From Aequorivita sp. UBA3180 (GTDB taxonomy: Bacteria > Bacteroidota > Bacteroidia > Flavobacteriales > Flavobacteriaceae): a stretch of DNA of 64,000 nt. Positions within the stretch are counted from its first letter, which is position 1, and each line of letters opens with the position of its first letter. Made by a program: the position numbers and the translations under genes. A model generated the notes under the pieces. That model was not told the DNA's origin and did not search any database. It worked only from the letters and a program-made list of their open reading frames with translations. This document shows, one piece after another, positions 34,331-43,640 of this stretch. Where the stretch lies: NCBI GenBank assembly GCA_002364215.1, contig DEXQ01000018.1, forward strand, positions 330,834 to 394,833, given 5' to 3'.

Positions 34331-36991
34331 TTAAAGTTTGCCCAGGTTGGTCCTGCCCAGGATAATATCTTGTTGTTCTTCGTCATCATCACAATCGTGA
34401 AGCGTTCCCTGCGTGTAAATGGTATGCAGCGTACTCATTATTTTGATGAGCCTTTTCAGTTTTGTGGTCGGTTGTTTTTGGCCCATATCGGTTTTTGCCA
34501 ATAGCCAAGCTTTGTAAGCTTCTTCCAATTCCACCATTTCATTTTCCTCGCCTTTGGTATCGTAACTTTTTGGGTAACCAATCCAACAGATTTTAGCCAT
34601 AATATGCGAAGGCAATTCCTTTTGAATCAGTTCTTCCAAAAACCTTCGGAAATCCACATTGCTGTAGCGTTCCGTCCATCCCGGCAAAACAATGGAAACC
34701 CGGAAAGAGTAGGGGTCAATGCCTTCGCAACCCTCGCAATTGTCTGTACAGATTGGTAAAAAGGTATTCTCGGGAGCAATGTCTTTTGTAACATCGGGAC
34801 GAAGTAGAATGTGTTCAATAACATACATTCCTTCGTTGAAATCGAGCGTGTTTACAAATTCAACGGTTTTGGCAATTGCATTTTCGGCGGCCGATTGAGT
34901 TGAAAAACTCGAAATCCTTCGGGCAATCACGTGGCCTTCATCGGTTGTATCGGGAATGTTCGGATTGGTAAGGTTGAAGTAAAACTTTCCGGCGGTATTC
35001 ACTTTTATCTCATAGTTTTCAGCAAAGCGGCCGTAATTTTTTACATTTAAAATTTCCTTGTAAAGCGAAGCCAAATTGTGGTAATGCTTGCTGGAGGAAG
35101 AAAGGATTTCCTTGTTTTTGCTTCGGAAACGGAAACGGTATTCAATGATGCCGTCGGTGTCGATTTCCTCGTAAATTTCCAACGGGTCGTCAGAGAAATT
35201 TCTTCGGAAATAATTTGGGTTGCCACTCAAAAGCGCGATGCGTTTTTGAAATGCCGAAACATTCCCGGTATCCCACAAATTTTCGGCTTCCTGTTCAAAA
35301 TAATTGAAACTCAGCGGACGTTCACAGCCAATCATCCCATATTGCTGAAGAAAACCTTCCTTGGTTTTGATAACCGCAGCGTCGGTATTGCTGCCGTAGA
35401 GTTGTTTCATCAAAAAAGCGTACTCGCTGAAACCTTCCGCAAAACGGGAAAGCAAATGATCGAGAATTTGATTTCTGCGGGCAACTTTATTGTCAAGGTC
35501 GGAGAACAAAATATCCGTTATGGTTGAATCGGATGAATAATTGGCAGAGACCAATTCCGAAAGGTCTTTTACATTGTCAACCATCTGCGTGAAATAACTT
35601 TTGTCAAGCTCTCCGTTGATTGAAAAAATATCCTTTACGTTTTTTAGATGCGCAAAATAGCTTGCGAAAATCTGGTCAAAAAAGAGCAGATATCCTTTCA
35701 GTTGTTTCACTTTTGCGCGGTCTGCAATGGTTGCCGTGCTTTTTACGCCCAATTCCCCAACACCGTAAACTTCAGGAAAATCGTTTTGTATCGTACTGTA
35801 ATTGCCAACATCGGAAAACCGTCCAACGGGCAGTTCCAACGATTTTTTCTGCGAAGCTGTGTCGAGAATATTGGCTTCGATTTCATCATAAATCGTTTCC
35901 AAATAATCGGCTACCGCTTTTTTGTTAATGTTCAACGGAAGAAATCCTTTGTAATAGCTGAACGAACTTTTATCGCAGCGTTTCGGCTTTTTTCCTGCGG
36001 GAATGCAGAGATTCCAGATTTTTTTGGTTTCGGGCTTGCCATCGCAATTATTAATAGTGATGTCACGGATAACATCAACGCCTTCAATTTTTTGAATCAA
36101 ATCAATCAAATCGGTCAATCGCACCTCTTTTCGAAGTTCTGTTTTGCGCAATTCAGCAGTATCAATAAATCCGTTATTTAATAATGGACCGTTAAAGATT
36201 TCATCGGGCGCATAGCCTTTTTCAAGCATTTCCTTTAAAGAGTAGAAGCGGAGGGAAGGCGACAGATATTCGTCAATGGTGTATAAAATCTCGGCATGCA
36301 CTTTGTCCTCATCGGCTTCGGGTTTCAGTTCCAAAATGGCGCAAACGGCAACGGGATGGTTTTCAACTTCCTCAATTTCAATTACATCTTCGCAAAGATT
36401 TCGGTGTGCGTGATAAATCGTTCTAACCTCTTCTTTCAGCCTTTTTATTTCTTTGTTTCGCTTCGCTTCGGTATTGAAAATTTCAGAATCCAGTTCGTCC
36501 AATTCCACCAAAACATCGTACAATCCGTTTAAAACAAATTCCTTTTTATACTTTTCCTTTATTTCGAAAGGTTTGTAGGAAAGTTTGTTTTCCTTGCAGT
36601 TGGCATATATTTTCTTTTCGTGCTTTTTCAGCCAGGCATTTTTCACGCCCTCAATGTCGATAAACAATTTTCGGTAATCCAGCGCGGTTACTGGTTTTAT
36701 GGGCAGTGCGTTTTCAGCGGTCAGAAATTGCTCATTCAAAAAACTCGGGTTGTTTTCCTCTGCCAAAATATTCTCCAACGGAAGGGAAAGCCGCGCGCCC
36801 AAATCGGTAATCGCGTAGCACAAAACCTCCAAAGTCGTGATTCCCGGGTCGTGGGCGTTGTAGTCCGTCCACAGACCGCTACCCAAAGCCTCAATGTATT
36901 CGATTCCCTTTTTTCTAAGGAATTCGAAGTCAAGGTCGTCCTGAGTGGAAGTGTCCTTCTCGATGGTGCTGTATGTTTTTACGGAAGACAT
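34331..36991 (-). CDS. eCIS baseplate wedge protein (Afp12-like)
   Basis: This 886-aa protein carries the eCIS baseplate signature GLWTDYNAHDPGITTLEVLCYAITDL near residues 40-65. A long mixed-fold body follows and a Cys-rich loop (ICTDNCEGCEGIDPY) lies at about 745-760. Its 5' end overlaps the 3' end of the gpJ-like gene by 13 nt, so they are translated together. In Afp and PVC the two large wedge proteins bind each other and join sheath to spike. Assigning it as the Afp12 partner rather than Afp11 is based on gene order and the stronger gpJ match in its neighbour. Confidence 0.78.
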   Translation of the reverse strand: MSSVKTYSTIEKDTSTQDDLDFEFLRKKGIEYIEALGSGLWTDYNAHDPGITTLEVLCYAITDLGARLSLPLENILAEENNPSFLNEQFLTAENALPIKPVTALDYRKLFIDIEGVKNAWLKKHEKKIYANCKENKLSYKPFEIKEKYKKEFVLNGLYDVLVELDELDSEIFNTEAKRNKEIKRLKEEVRTIYHAHRNLCEDVIEIEEVENHPVAVCAILELKPEADEDKVHAEILYTIDEYLSPSLRFYSLKEMLEKGYAPDEIFNGPLLNNGFIDTAELRKTELRKEVRLTDLIDLIQKIEGVDVIRDITINNCDGKPETKKIWNLCIPAGKKPKRCDKSSFSYYKGFLPLNINKKAVADYLETIYDEIEANILDTASQKKSLELPVGRFSDVGNYSTIQNDFPEVYGVGELGVKSTATIADRAKVKQLKGYLLFFDQIFASYFAHLKNVKDIFSINGELDKSYFTQMVDNVKDLSELVSANYSSDSTITDILFSDLDNKVARRNQILDHLLSRFAEGFSEYAFLMKQLYGSNTDAAVIKTKEGFLQQYGMIGCERPLSFNYFEQEAENLWDTGNVSAFQKRIALLSGNPNYFRRNFSDDPLEIYEEIDTDGIIEYRFRFRSKNKEILSSSSKHYHNLASLYKEILNVKNYGRFAENYEIKVNTAGKFYFNLTNPNIPDTTDEGHVIARRISSFSTQSAAENAIAKTVEFVNTLDFNEGMYVIEHILLRPDVTKDIAPENTFLPICTDNCEGCEGIDPYSFRVSIVLPGWTERYSNVDFRRFLEELIQKELPSHIMAKICWIGYPKSYDTKGEENEMVELEEAYKAWLLAKTDMGQKQPTTKLKRLIKIMSTLHTIYTQGTLHDCDDDEEQQDIILGRTNLGKL

Positions 36992-39900
36992 ACGGTTGGT
37001 TTTTTAGGGGTTTGTTCACTGCATTTTGATTGCACGGCGGTTATAAAATGCTTTTTTGCCGAGACCAAAATTGCTTTCGGACTCGATGGAATCACGTTCG
37101 TTTTTTCAATATATGCTGAAGTTTCAGAGGTTCTGTGCTTCACACTCACATCGTCCAAAAAGTCAACGTACGGCCGGTTTTCCAAATAGGAAATGAGTTT
37201 GTTTTTGTGGAAAGCAACACCAAAATTCAGTACTGAGGTTTCCGAATACGCCCAAGGCGAAAGGTATTTTTTGATGTCCTCCTCAACTTGTTTTGTATAG
37301 AAATTTTCGTCGAAACCTGTGTTGAATTTCACGCCGAGTGTAACCTCAACTTCTTCGTAATCGGGGTTTATAATTTCCGCGGAAACGAAAAAGGTGTTCA
37401 ATTCATTGATGTAATTTTGAATCTCATTTCGCTTGGCAGTACTTAGCCGCGGCTGAAAAATATCGAAGGCATTGTTGTTTTTAATATCGGGAATCACAAC
37501 TATCGCAACATTTCCGGGCGCGTGAAAATCATTGTCTTTGGTGTGGTTTAAGCATTTCACTTTATAGACTTCCGGGAATTTTTCAAGAATTAAATGTTCG
37601 TAATCCCACAGTGAAATGGCGCGGTCGCGATGGCGAATCCGTTCGCTCACGCGGCGATAGTAGCTTTCATCGCTTTCCTCGGGTTTTCCGCCGAAGGAAT
37701 TGTAGGGTTGCAAAACACTTTTTATTGCGGAATCGCGCTCGGTAAGTTTGCTGATGGTTTCGGCAGGTAGACCGTTATTAAGGTGCGAAAGTTCATTGCC
37801 ATTGTTTACGAAAGTTGCCGTAATAACCTGTGCGTGGACGTTTATAAACCTACAAACCGCATCGAAGCTCTTTGGACTTTTTGCGCGCAGCCAAACCATT
37901 CCCGAAGGCAACAACGTATTGTTTTCGGTAGCTTCGCGCGGAATTGTGATGGTTACAATTCCTGTTTTTAAGAAATTATCCGTCGTATTTCCCAACAAAT
38001 AATCGCTTGTAAGTTCCATCCAAGAATTGTTTGAAAGAACAGACCAAGAAATTTTTTCCGAAGAAGAAAAAGGTTCTGCCAAAGGATTTTCTGTCCCTTC
38101 CAATAATTGAAACAAAAGCTGCACTTGCTGCAACGCTTCGGTATTTTCAAGGCCTATGTAAAGTTCACCGCCCACACAATAGGTGGGTAACAAAGTTTCG
38201 GAATTTTGAGCCTGCCCAAATGGATGCTCGTGGAACAATTGTATCTTTTCAAGATTTGCGGTTTGCGAAACACCAAATTCCACTTCTTGGCTCGCGGTGT
38301 AGCTTAGTTCAATTTTTTCAATAATTGGGGTGTACGGTTCGTTGGGAAGCACGGTATCTTCTTCCGTGGAAAGCGCGAGCGCATAAACCTTTGGGAACAG
38401 TGCGTGCAAAAACGATTGGTTCAACGATAGTTTTATCGGCCCGTTTTTCCCAGTTGTGTAATTTGCATTATTGATGGAAAGATTGCTTTCGAAAAGTTCC
38501 CCATTTTTGGTAAAAAGCGGAAAGGCACCGTTTACGGTTACCAAATTTTCATTGTTTTCAACGGAAACTTTCGCCTTAAAATAATCGTTTCCGGTTACGT
38601 AAAGATTGCTCGGGCTTGAGGTTGGATTGAAAGTAAGCCCAGCAGGTTTTGCATATTTTTTGGTTACCGTATTAAAATTGAAATAAAGCGTCTGAAAGTA
38701 CAGATTTGGCGAAAGGTTGAAATTGCTATCGTCTTTTCTGTATGCAATGTAATGTTGTTTGAAATCGGACGGAGTATTCAGCCACGAGGCGTGAAGTGAA
38801 ACTGTGTTCCACTTTTTGCTGAACATTTCGGGATAGTCAATATAGAAAGCGGAGCGTTCCATAGGCTGGGTTCCGAAAGGAAAAAAGGGCTTATTTGCCG
38901 CAAGAGTTCCGAAATCATTTTTCAGCTGGAGATTTTCAGCTTCCGAAACCGAAACTTTTACGGTTGCATTTTTTACTTTCTTCTGAAGCAATTCTGTGTA
39001 AAGTTGATAACCGATATTGAATTCGGGTAGTTTTGTTTTAAGCAAAAAGCGAAATACGGGTTGTTGGGTTTCAAAATTTTCTTTGTGAATTTCTTTGTTG
39101 TATGGGATAATCGCTTCTTCGGTTTTATCAATTTTTAAACAAAGCTGAATTGTTTTATTTCCTACGGAAGAAGCAAATCCATTGACAGAAGCCGAAATTT
39201 TAAAAGGTCCCAACCAGCCTTTTTCACCCGTTGCAAAAATGTCAAAACAATCAATTAGCTGTGGAATGTTGAAAACAGGAATTGATTTTTCAAGATTGAA
39301 TATTACCTGAACTATGCGTTTGCCTTCTGCTAAATTTAGCGTTGGTGCTGCTATTGAAAATCCAAGGTTCGGAGTCTGTAGAGGCAATTCGGGCCTAAAG
39401 TGGAAAGGATAGCCAAACGGTAGCCAATTACTAGTATCGTTTTTAAACGGTTCGCCATTGCCGTCTGCGGAATTTACCACAGGTGCAGCAAATAGTCCGT
39501 TGAATTCATCCGGATTTAAATTATTGGCTTTTCTATGATGGTAAACACTTTTTAAAGCAGCAACCTGTACCTTGTTTACAACTACTTCTTTGTCGGTTGT
39601 GTATTGAATGCGTTTTCCGAAAGTATCCTTTCCAGCTTCCAGTAGCGTGTGTTCATCTACTTTAGATGTAGAAAAATTCTTGGCCAATTCAAAAATAAGA
39701 TGAACACTATCTGCGACCGGAGCTTTTTTATCAATTTGAAGAATTTCGTTGTAATAGAAATCGAGATGTCTTTTGGTAAGCGTATTAAAATGTGAATTGG
39801 AAATTTCAAGCAATTTCAGAAAACACACAAAAAGGGTGAGGTGCGGGGAGAGGTTATTGGAATTTTCAGCTTCAGAAAGAAAACTTTTTATTTTATCCTT

Positions 39901-40119
39901 TTCGATAAGAAATGATTCCCAATTTCCCGATGGCACTGTAGCGTTTTCAACTGAAAAATAGTTCACTTCCGAAGCAAAATTGTAAGCAAATTTCATCCAG
40001 TCTTCCGTTGAAAAATCGTTCAACTTCAAATTTTCTGGAAGCATGGCGCTGATTGACCTTTGGGTTTGTTCGGTGCCCTTATGGTTTATCAGGAATTTAT
40101 TTTCACAGTTTTTTGCCAT
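36979..40119 (-). CDS. Baseplate J-like protein (Afp11/gp6-like)
   Basis: This 1046-aa protein has a C-terminal gpJ-type region: ESDESYYRRVSERIRHRDRA, WDYEHLILEKFPEVYKVKC, NVAIVVIPDI, and YEEVEVTLGVKFNTGFDENFYTKQVEEDIKKYLSPWAY (about 830-1010). These are typical of baseplate J and of eCIS Afp11. The N-terminal two-thirds is extended and beta-rich. It is one of the two major wedge proteins that form the baseplate ring. The gene starts 5 nt after gp25, consistent with the conserved gp25-Afp11-Afp12 order. Confidence 0.85.
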   Translation of the reverse strand: MAKNCENKFLINHKGTEQTQRSISAMLPENLKLNDFSTEDWMKFAYNFASEVNYFSVENATVPSGNWESFLIEKDKIKSFLSEAENSNNLSPHLTLFVCFLKLLEISNSHFNTLTKRHLDFYYNEILQIDKKAPVADSVHLIFELAKNFSTSKVDEHTLLEAGKDTFGKRIQYTTDKEVVVNKVQVAALKSVYHHRKANNLNPDEFNGLFAAPVVNSADGNGEPFKNDTSNWLPFGYPFHFRPELPLQTPNLGFSIAAPTLNLAEGKRIVQVIFNLEKSIPVFNIPQLIDCFDIFATGEKGWLGPFKISASVNGFASSVGNKTIQLCLKIDKTEEAIIPYNKEIHKENFETQQPVFRFLLKTKLPEFNIGYQLYTELLQKKVKNATVKVSVSEAENLQLKNDFGTLAANKPFFPFGTQPMERSAFYIDYPEMFSKKWNTVSLHASWLNTPSDFKQHYIAYRKDDSNFNLSPNLYFQTLYFNFNTVTKKYAKPAGLTFNPTSSPSNLYVTGNDYFKAKVSVENNENLVTVNGAFPLFTKNGELFESNLSINNANYTTGKNGPIKLSLNQSFLHALFPKVYALALSTEEDTVLPNEPYTPIIEKIELSYTASQEVEFGVSQTANLEKIQLFHEHPFGQAQNSETLLPTYCVGGELYIGLENTEALQQVQLLFQLLEGTENPLAEPFSSSEKISWSVLSNNSWMELTSDYLLGNTTDNFLKTGIVTITIPREATENNTLLPSGMVWLRAKSPKSFDAVCRFINVHAQVITATFVNNGNELSHLNNGLPAETISKLTERDSAIKSVLQPYNSFGGKPEESDESYYRRVSERIRHRDRAISLWDYEHLILEKFPEVYKVKCLNHTKDNDFHAPGNVAIVVIPDIKNNNAFDIFQPRLSTAKRNEIQNYINELNTFFVSAEIINPDYEEVEVTLGVKFNTGFDENFYTKQVEEDIKKYLSPWAYSETSVLNFGVAFHKNKLISYLENRPYVDFLDDVSVKHRTSETSAYIEKTNVIPSSPKAILVSAKKHFITAVQSKCSEQTPKKPTVCLP

Positions 40120-40124
40120 TGTTT

Positions 40125-40535
40125 TTATACTTCAGTTCCTTCGGTTTTATAGAATGGAAATACCATATTTGCCCGTGAATTTGTAATACGGACAATGTAT
40201 TCGATGTTTATCAAAATTTCGCCGTTTAGTTCGTTAGTTGTGTCCAGCGATATTTTTTGTGCGGTGATCCTAGGTTCGTAATAGAGGATTGCTGTTTCAA
40301 TCAATTCTTTTATATAGGTTTTCAGGGTAACATCAAGTGGTTGGAACAAAAGTTCTTCCAAATTGCAACCATAATCTGGAAGCATAATTCGCTCGCCCAA
40401 ACGTGTAGACAAAAGAATCTCAAGGCTTTTATTGATATCGGCTACGCCTGCGGTTATTACCAATTCACCGGTTTTTTTGTCAAAATGGGGTGGAAAACTC
40501 CATCCTTCACCTAAAAATATTTCTGATGTATTCAT
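40125..40535 (-). CDS. GPW/gp25-family baseplate protein (Afp9-like)
   Basis: This 136-aa protein matches T4 gp25/Afp9: LGEGWSFPPHFDKKTGELV at the N-terminus, then LSTRLGERIMLPDYGCNLEELLF (the lysozyme-like gp25 core) and a C-terminal beta segment. It anchors the sheath to the baseplate wedges. It lies 87 nt after PAAR, and the gap holds one short repeat. It starts at Met 40535. Confidence 0.9.
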   Translation of the reverse strand: MNTSEIFLGEGWSFPPHFDKKTGELVITAGVADINKSLEILLSTRLGERIMLPDYGCNLEELLFQPLDVTLKTYIKELIETAILYYEPRITAQKISLDTTNELNGEILINIEYIVRITNSRANMVFPFYKTEGTEV

Positions 40536-40600
40536 ATTAATTATTTTCTATTTCTATTATTTATTTTCGTCATTCGACATCCGTCATCTAACACTTATTA

Positions 40601-40620
40601 CACTGAGCGCAGTCGAAGTG
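40601..40620. repeat. CACTGAGCGCAGTCGAAGTG element
   Basis: This 20-bp GC-rich motif has short complementary ends (CACT / AGTG). It resembles a short dispersed repeat that I recall in intergenic DNA of Flavobacteriia. It sits between the PAAR and gp25 genes inside the eCIS operon. No gene is seen in 40536-40622. Confidence 0.45.
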
Positions 40621-40622
40621 CG

Positions 40623-40916
40623 TTACCCACCAATCAAGACCGTAAATTCTCCCAAAACAATGCTTCCACCGTGTGCTGTGCTGTCTCCCAAACGGGCCGC
40701 TGGCATTCCGCCAATCAATACAGATGACGAACCCATAATGATTGAATCCGGCGGTCCTGCGCATGTCGCCATATCTCCAACTCTTGCCGCGGGCATTCCG
40801 CTAATTAAAACGGTTGGTTCTCCCGCTGGAAGGATTGGTCCACCAACATGTGGACTTCCGTTTGGGTTTGTCATCGGGCAGATGTGCATATCGTTTATTC
40901 TGGCTGCTGGAGGCAT
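40623..40916 (-). CDS. PAAR-domain spike tip protein (Afp10-like)
   Basis: This 97-aa protein contains three PAAR-type repeats (PPAARINDMH, MPAARVGDMATC, MPAARLGDSTAHGG) and the metal-binding residues His and Cys expected for the zinc-tipped cone (MHICPM, ATCAGP, TAHGG). It caps the VgrG-like trimer and sharpens the spike. There is no C-terminal toxin extension. It lies 127 nt after the spike gene, in a gap that contains an inverted repeat and a GC-rich repeat. Confidence 0.92.
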   Translation of the reverse strand: MPPAARINDMHICPMTNPNGSPHVGGPILPAGEPTVLISGMPAARVGDMATCAGPPDSIIMGSSSVLIGGMPAARLGDSTAHGGSIVLGEFTVLIGG

Positions 40917-40988
40917 AAGTTGGTTTATGGTTAATAGTTATTAGTTAATTGTTTGTTTTAAATTCATTTATTTTTTTTATAAAAACTA

Positions 40989-41044
40989 CAAGATTTGAAT
41001 CTTGCAGGAAGTTTCAAAAAGTCCCCTTTGGGGGATTAGGGGGC
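40989..41044. repeat. Inverted repeat and GC-rich repeat between spike and PAAR genes
   Basis: CAAGATT-TG-AATCTTG (40989-41004) is a perfect 7-bp palindrome. AGTCCCCTTTGGGGGATTAGGGGGC (41020-41044) follows, containing a TCCCC/GGGGA hairpin, and reaches the stop codon of the spike gene. The latter looks like a dispersed repeat of the group. Either could cause partial termination or RNA processing within the operon. Confidence 0.45.
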
Positions 41045-42789
41045 TAATTTATTTGAACCAAAGATCCTTTCAAAACTGCGATGGCGCTTGTTGAAACTTC
41101 CGCGCCAGCGTTGCCTTGGGCTTTGAATTGGGCATTGGCTTTTACATTTACGTTCATCGCTTCAATGTTGCAATCGCCGGTTGCTTTTATGCTGAAATCC
41201 TTTCCACTTTCCATTGCAATTCCGCCGTTACCCATTGTTATTATATTTCTATTGTCATCCTCAATTTTTATAACACCCGCATCTTCATCGATGGTTACTT
41301 TTTTACCTCCCGGAGTTTCAATGATGATTGATTTTTTCTCATCGTTGAAAATCAATTTCAGTTCGCTTCGGGTTACAAATCCTTTTTCGTGATTGTCGTC
41401 GGAAGCTGTCAATGGAGCAGGTTTTGCGCTGCTGTGAAGCATTCCGAGAATTACGGCGTGGTTTGGATCATCGTTTACGAAACCTACAATTACTTCGTCT
41501 CCAATTTCAGGAAGAAAAAATGATCCTCGGTTATTTCCCGCATCCAAGGTTGCTATACGTGTCCAAATGCCTTGTTCGTCTTTGTCAATTATTGGTATTT
41601 TTACTAAAATTCTGTCCTCGCCGTCAGGATCCGATTCCAATTGTGAAACAACCCCAACTTGCAAACCACTAACTGCTGGAAGAATACCAGCAGCAGGCAA
41701 TTCTGAAATATCGTAGGTTTCGCTGAACCATTTTGGGTTCATCCCGAATTCGGCGTCAACGGTCCAATTACCGTTTACAATTTCATGACGTACGGCACTG
41801 ATAAATATTTTTCCGTTGAAACGATTGCCAACGCCTTCCAACTTCAGCATGGTTCCGGGTTTTACTGTTGGAATTCCTTGAAATTTTACACGTCCGCGGG
41901 TTTTTGAAAGTTGCTGAAAAAGACTTTTTGCATCGCTCCAATTTTGTAATTGGGTTAAATTGTAATTGCCGCCGTGTTTCAATTCTAAATTTTCGTGATC
42001 GATGACTTCTGCCAAATCTGAAGTTGAAATATTTCCGTTTAAAGAAATTCCTGGATCAGTAGCTTCTGCTTCCACAATTTCCTGTTCCGAAGGATTCCAA
42101 CCGTATGCAGTGATGGAATTGAACTGATTCCTTGCGTCCATCTCGGCATCAAAGTCGAGTAGGGTAGCGCCAAAAGCGACCGTTTCCACTTCGTCTTGGG
42201 ATAAATCAGGTTTTGAAATTATTATTTTTCCATCATCGACTGTGCATATTTGACCATTGAGTTGGGCACGGGTCATCATAAAATCCCAGTCAGAAGTACG
42301 GTATTGCACCATTTCTTTATTTGTGAAAGATGTAGTTTCTATATCGCTTTGCAAGCCATACTTCCCAATTATTTCCTCAATAATATCGCTGTCTTTACTT
42401 TCGTAATAAAAATTACTTTTTGTACCGATGGTCATTTTCACAGCTTCGTCTCTACATTCCACAATCAAAACAGAATTATTCTCCCTAATTTTAATACTAT
42501 GTTTTATGATAATTCCTTTAAATATGGTTTCTACATCGTTGTGATAACCTGCCTTTATTTCAATATTTTTTCCGGGAACCAATAAATCTTCATTGCTTAA
42601 ATTAAAATTTTGTGATGCAGCTTCGCCATCTAAAAAGACGACCTGAGCAAAGGGAATACGGTTAATTTCCTTTTCAACCGAAATATTTTTTACTTGATGA
42701 ACAGCAGAAAGTTCTGTGCCTTCAATCAATATTTTGAAGGTGACCAAATCTGAGCTACGCACGGTTTCTATGGTTCTGCTGTTGTTCAT
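41044..42789 (-). CDS. VgrG-like spike protein (Afp8-like)
   Basis: This 581-aa protein has a gp27-like hub region (about 1-370; VTFKILIEGTELSAVHQV, YRTSDWDFMMTRAQLNGQIC), a gp5-type OB fold (about 375-470; GRILVKIPI-like EDRILVKIPIIDKDEQGIWTRIA, FLPEIGDEVIVGFVNDDPNHAVILG) and a C-terminal beta-helix needle with short repeats (MESGKDFSIKATGDCNIEAMNVNVKANAQF). It forms the trimeric central spike under the tube. There is no C-terminal effector domain. The gene is spaced 2 nt from the LysM gene. Confidence 0.92.
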   Translation of the reverse strand: MNNSRTIETVRSSDLVTFKILIEGTELSAVHQVKNISVEKEINRIPFAQVVFLDGEAASQNFNLSNEDLLVPGKNIEIKAGYHNDVETIFKGIIIKHSIKIRENNSVLIVECRDEAVKMTIGTKSNFYYESKDSDIIEEIIGKYGLQSDIETTSFTNKEMVQYRTSDWDFMMTRAQLNGQICTVDDGKIIISKPDLSQDEVETVAFGATLLDFDAEMDARNQFNSITAYGWNPSEQEIVEAEATDPGISLNGNISTSDLAEVIDHENLELKHGGNYNLTQLQNWSDAKSLFQQLSKTRGRVKFQGIPTVKPGTMLKLEGVGNRFNGKIFISAVRHEIVNGNWTVDAEFGMNPKWFSETYDISELPAAGILPAVSGLQVGVVSQLESDPDGEDRILVKIPIIDKDEQGIWTRIATLDAGNNRGSFFLPEIGDEVIVGFVNDDPNHAVILGMLHSSAKPAPLTASDDNHEKGFVTRSELKLIFNDEKKSIIIETPGGKKVTIDEDAGVIKIEDDNRNIITMGNGGIAMESGKDFSIKATGDCNIEAMNVNVKANAQFKAQGNAGAEVSTSAIAVLKGSLVQIN

Positions 42790-42791
42790 AT

Positions 42792-43478
42792 TTAAGATAC
42801 TTTTTCAATTGGTGGAAAAATGATTTGTTGTCCGGGTTGTAACCTTCTGAAATTTGTAAGATTATTGGCCGCAGCTACCTGCAGGTAATATTTTGAATCG
42901 CCATATATTTTGAAAGTCATAAGCGGAAGTGTATCGCCATCTTTCACAATGCGTACATGTGTTAAATCTGGCGAGTTGTTGTTTTCGCGCGCTACTCTCA
43001 AACTATCTTCTACCACCCCTTTGAAGCTTGCTGTTACAACGGCCCTCAATGGCACACCCTCCGGTGAAAAAAGTTTGTATTCAATGGACATTTCGGCTAG
43101 GATCCCTTTGAAAAGAAGTGTACCCCAACCTATCATTAAATAGTTTGGTTTGTGTTCATCGCCATTGTAATCAAACACAATTCTTTTAAATCTTTCAATG
43201 TCCGCAACAATGCCGATACCTAAGTCATCACTATTTCCTTTTATGATTCCGGTTCTATCAAAGAGAAACTCAAGGTTTAAACCTTCAGGTACCGAGCGTA
43301 CAAACTTGGGTTGTGTTGCACTGGTACCCTGACCTTGGGCCTCGGTGTATTCTATTTTGTATTTGAAAGCATATTTTTCGGGATTCAACAAAGATGAAAA
43401 TACGCCATCGCCCACGATTTGCGTAAATTTATTATCGCGGTAGGCTATGATTTTCAGTTTTTTGAGTTCTCCTTTCAT
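42792..43478 (-). CDS. LysM-domain tube initiator (Afp7-like)
   Basis: This 228-aa protein has a core region typical of the eCIS LysM protein (LKKLKIIAYRDNKFTQ; VPEGLNLEFLFDRTGI; LMIGWGTLLFKGILAEMSIEYKLFSPEGVPLRA) and a C-terminal LysM-like module (about 175-228; VKDGDTLPLMTFKIYGDSKYYLQVAAANNL, PGQQIIFPPI). In related particles this protein joins the spike hub to the first tube ring. Its start codon overlaps the stop of the small DUF5908-like gene (TAATG). Confidence 0.9.
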   Translation of the reverse strand: MKGELKKLKIIAYRDNKFTQIVGDGVFSSLLNPEKYAFKYKIEYTEAQGQGTSATQPKFVRSVPEGLNLEFLFDRTGIIKGNSDDLGIGIVADIERFKRIVFDYNGDEHKPNYLMIGWGTLLFKGILAEMSIEYKLFSPEGVPLRAVVTASFKGVVEDSLRVARENNNSPDLTHVRIVKDGDTLPLMTFKIYGDSKYYLQVAAANNLTNFRRLQPGQQIIFPPIEKVS

Positions 43479-43639
43479 TACCGTTCATTTTTGCGTTCTT
43501 CAATTCGCATTATTTCTTCAACACAAGTTTTTACAATAGTATCCATTTTGCCTCCCGATTGTTTATCAGGAGAGGCATTGGTTTGCTCAGTACCGTTCAC
43601 ATTTATTTTTATGTGAAGTTCTTTAATTTCTATGGGCAT
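43478..43639 (-). CDS. Small DUF5908-like eCIS protein
   Basis: I translated this 53-aa frame by hand from the gap between tube and LysM genes. It starts MPIEIKELHIKINVNG, has a Gly/Lys-rich middle and ends with a charged helix (VKTCVEEIMRIEERKNER). The start matches DUF5908, a short family I know beside Bacteroidota eCIS LysM and tube genes. Its start lies 1 nt after the second tube gene and its stop overlaps the LysM start (TAATG), strong evidence that it is translated. The role is unknown; a tube-baseplate adaptor or chaperone is plausible. Confidence 0.72.
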   Translation of the reverse strand: MPIEIKELHIKINVNGTEQTNASPDKQSGGKMDTIVKTCVEEIMRIEERKNER

Positions 43640-43640
43640 T

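Noticed and set aside
35648..36181. 177-aa plus-strand ORF within the Afp12-like gene
   Set aside because: Antisense of a conserved baseplate gene; its composition is that of the mirrored frame.
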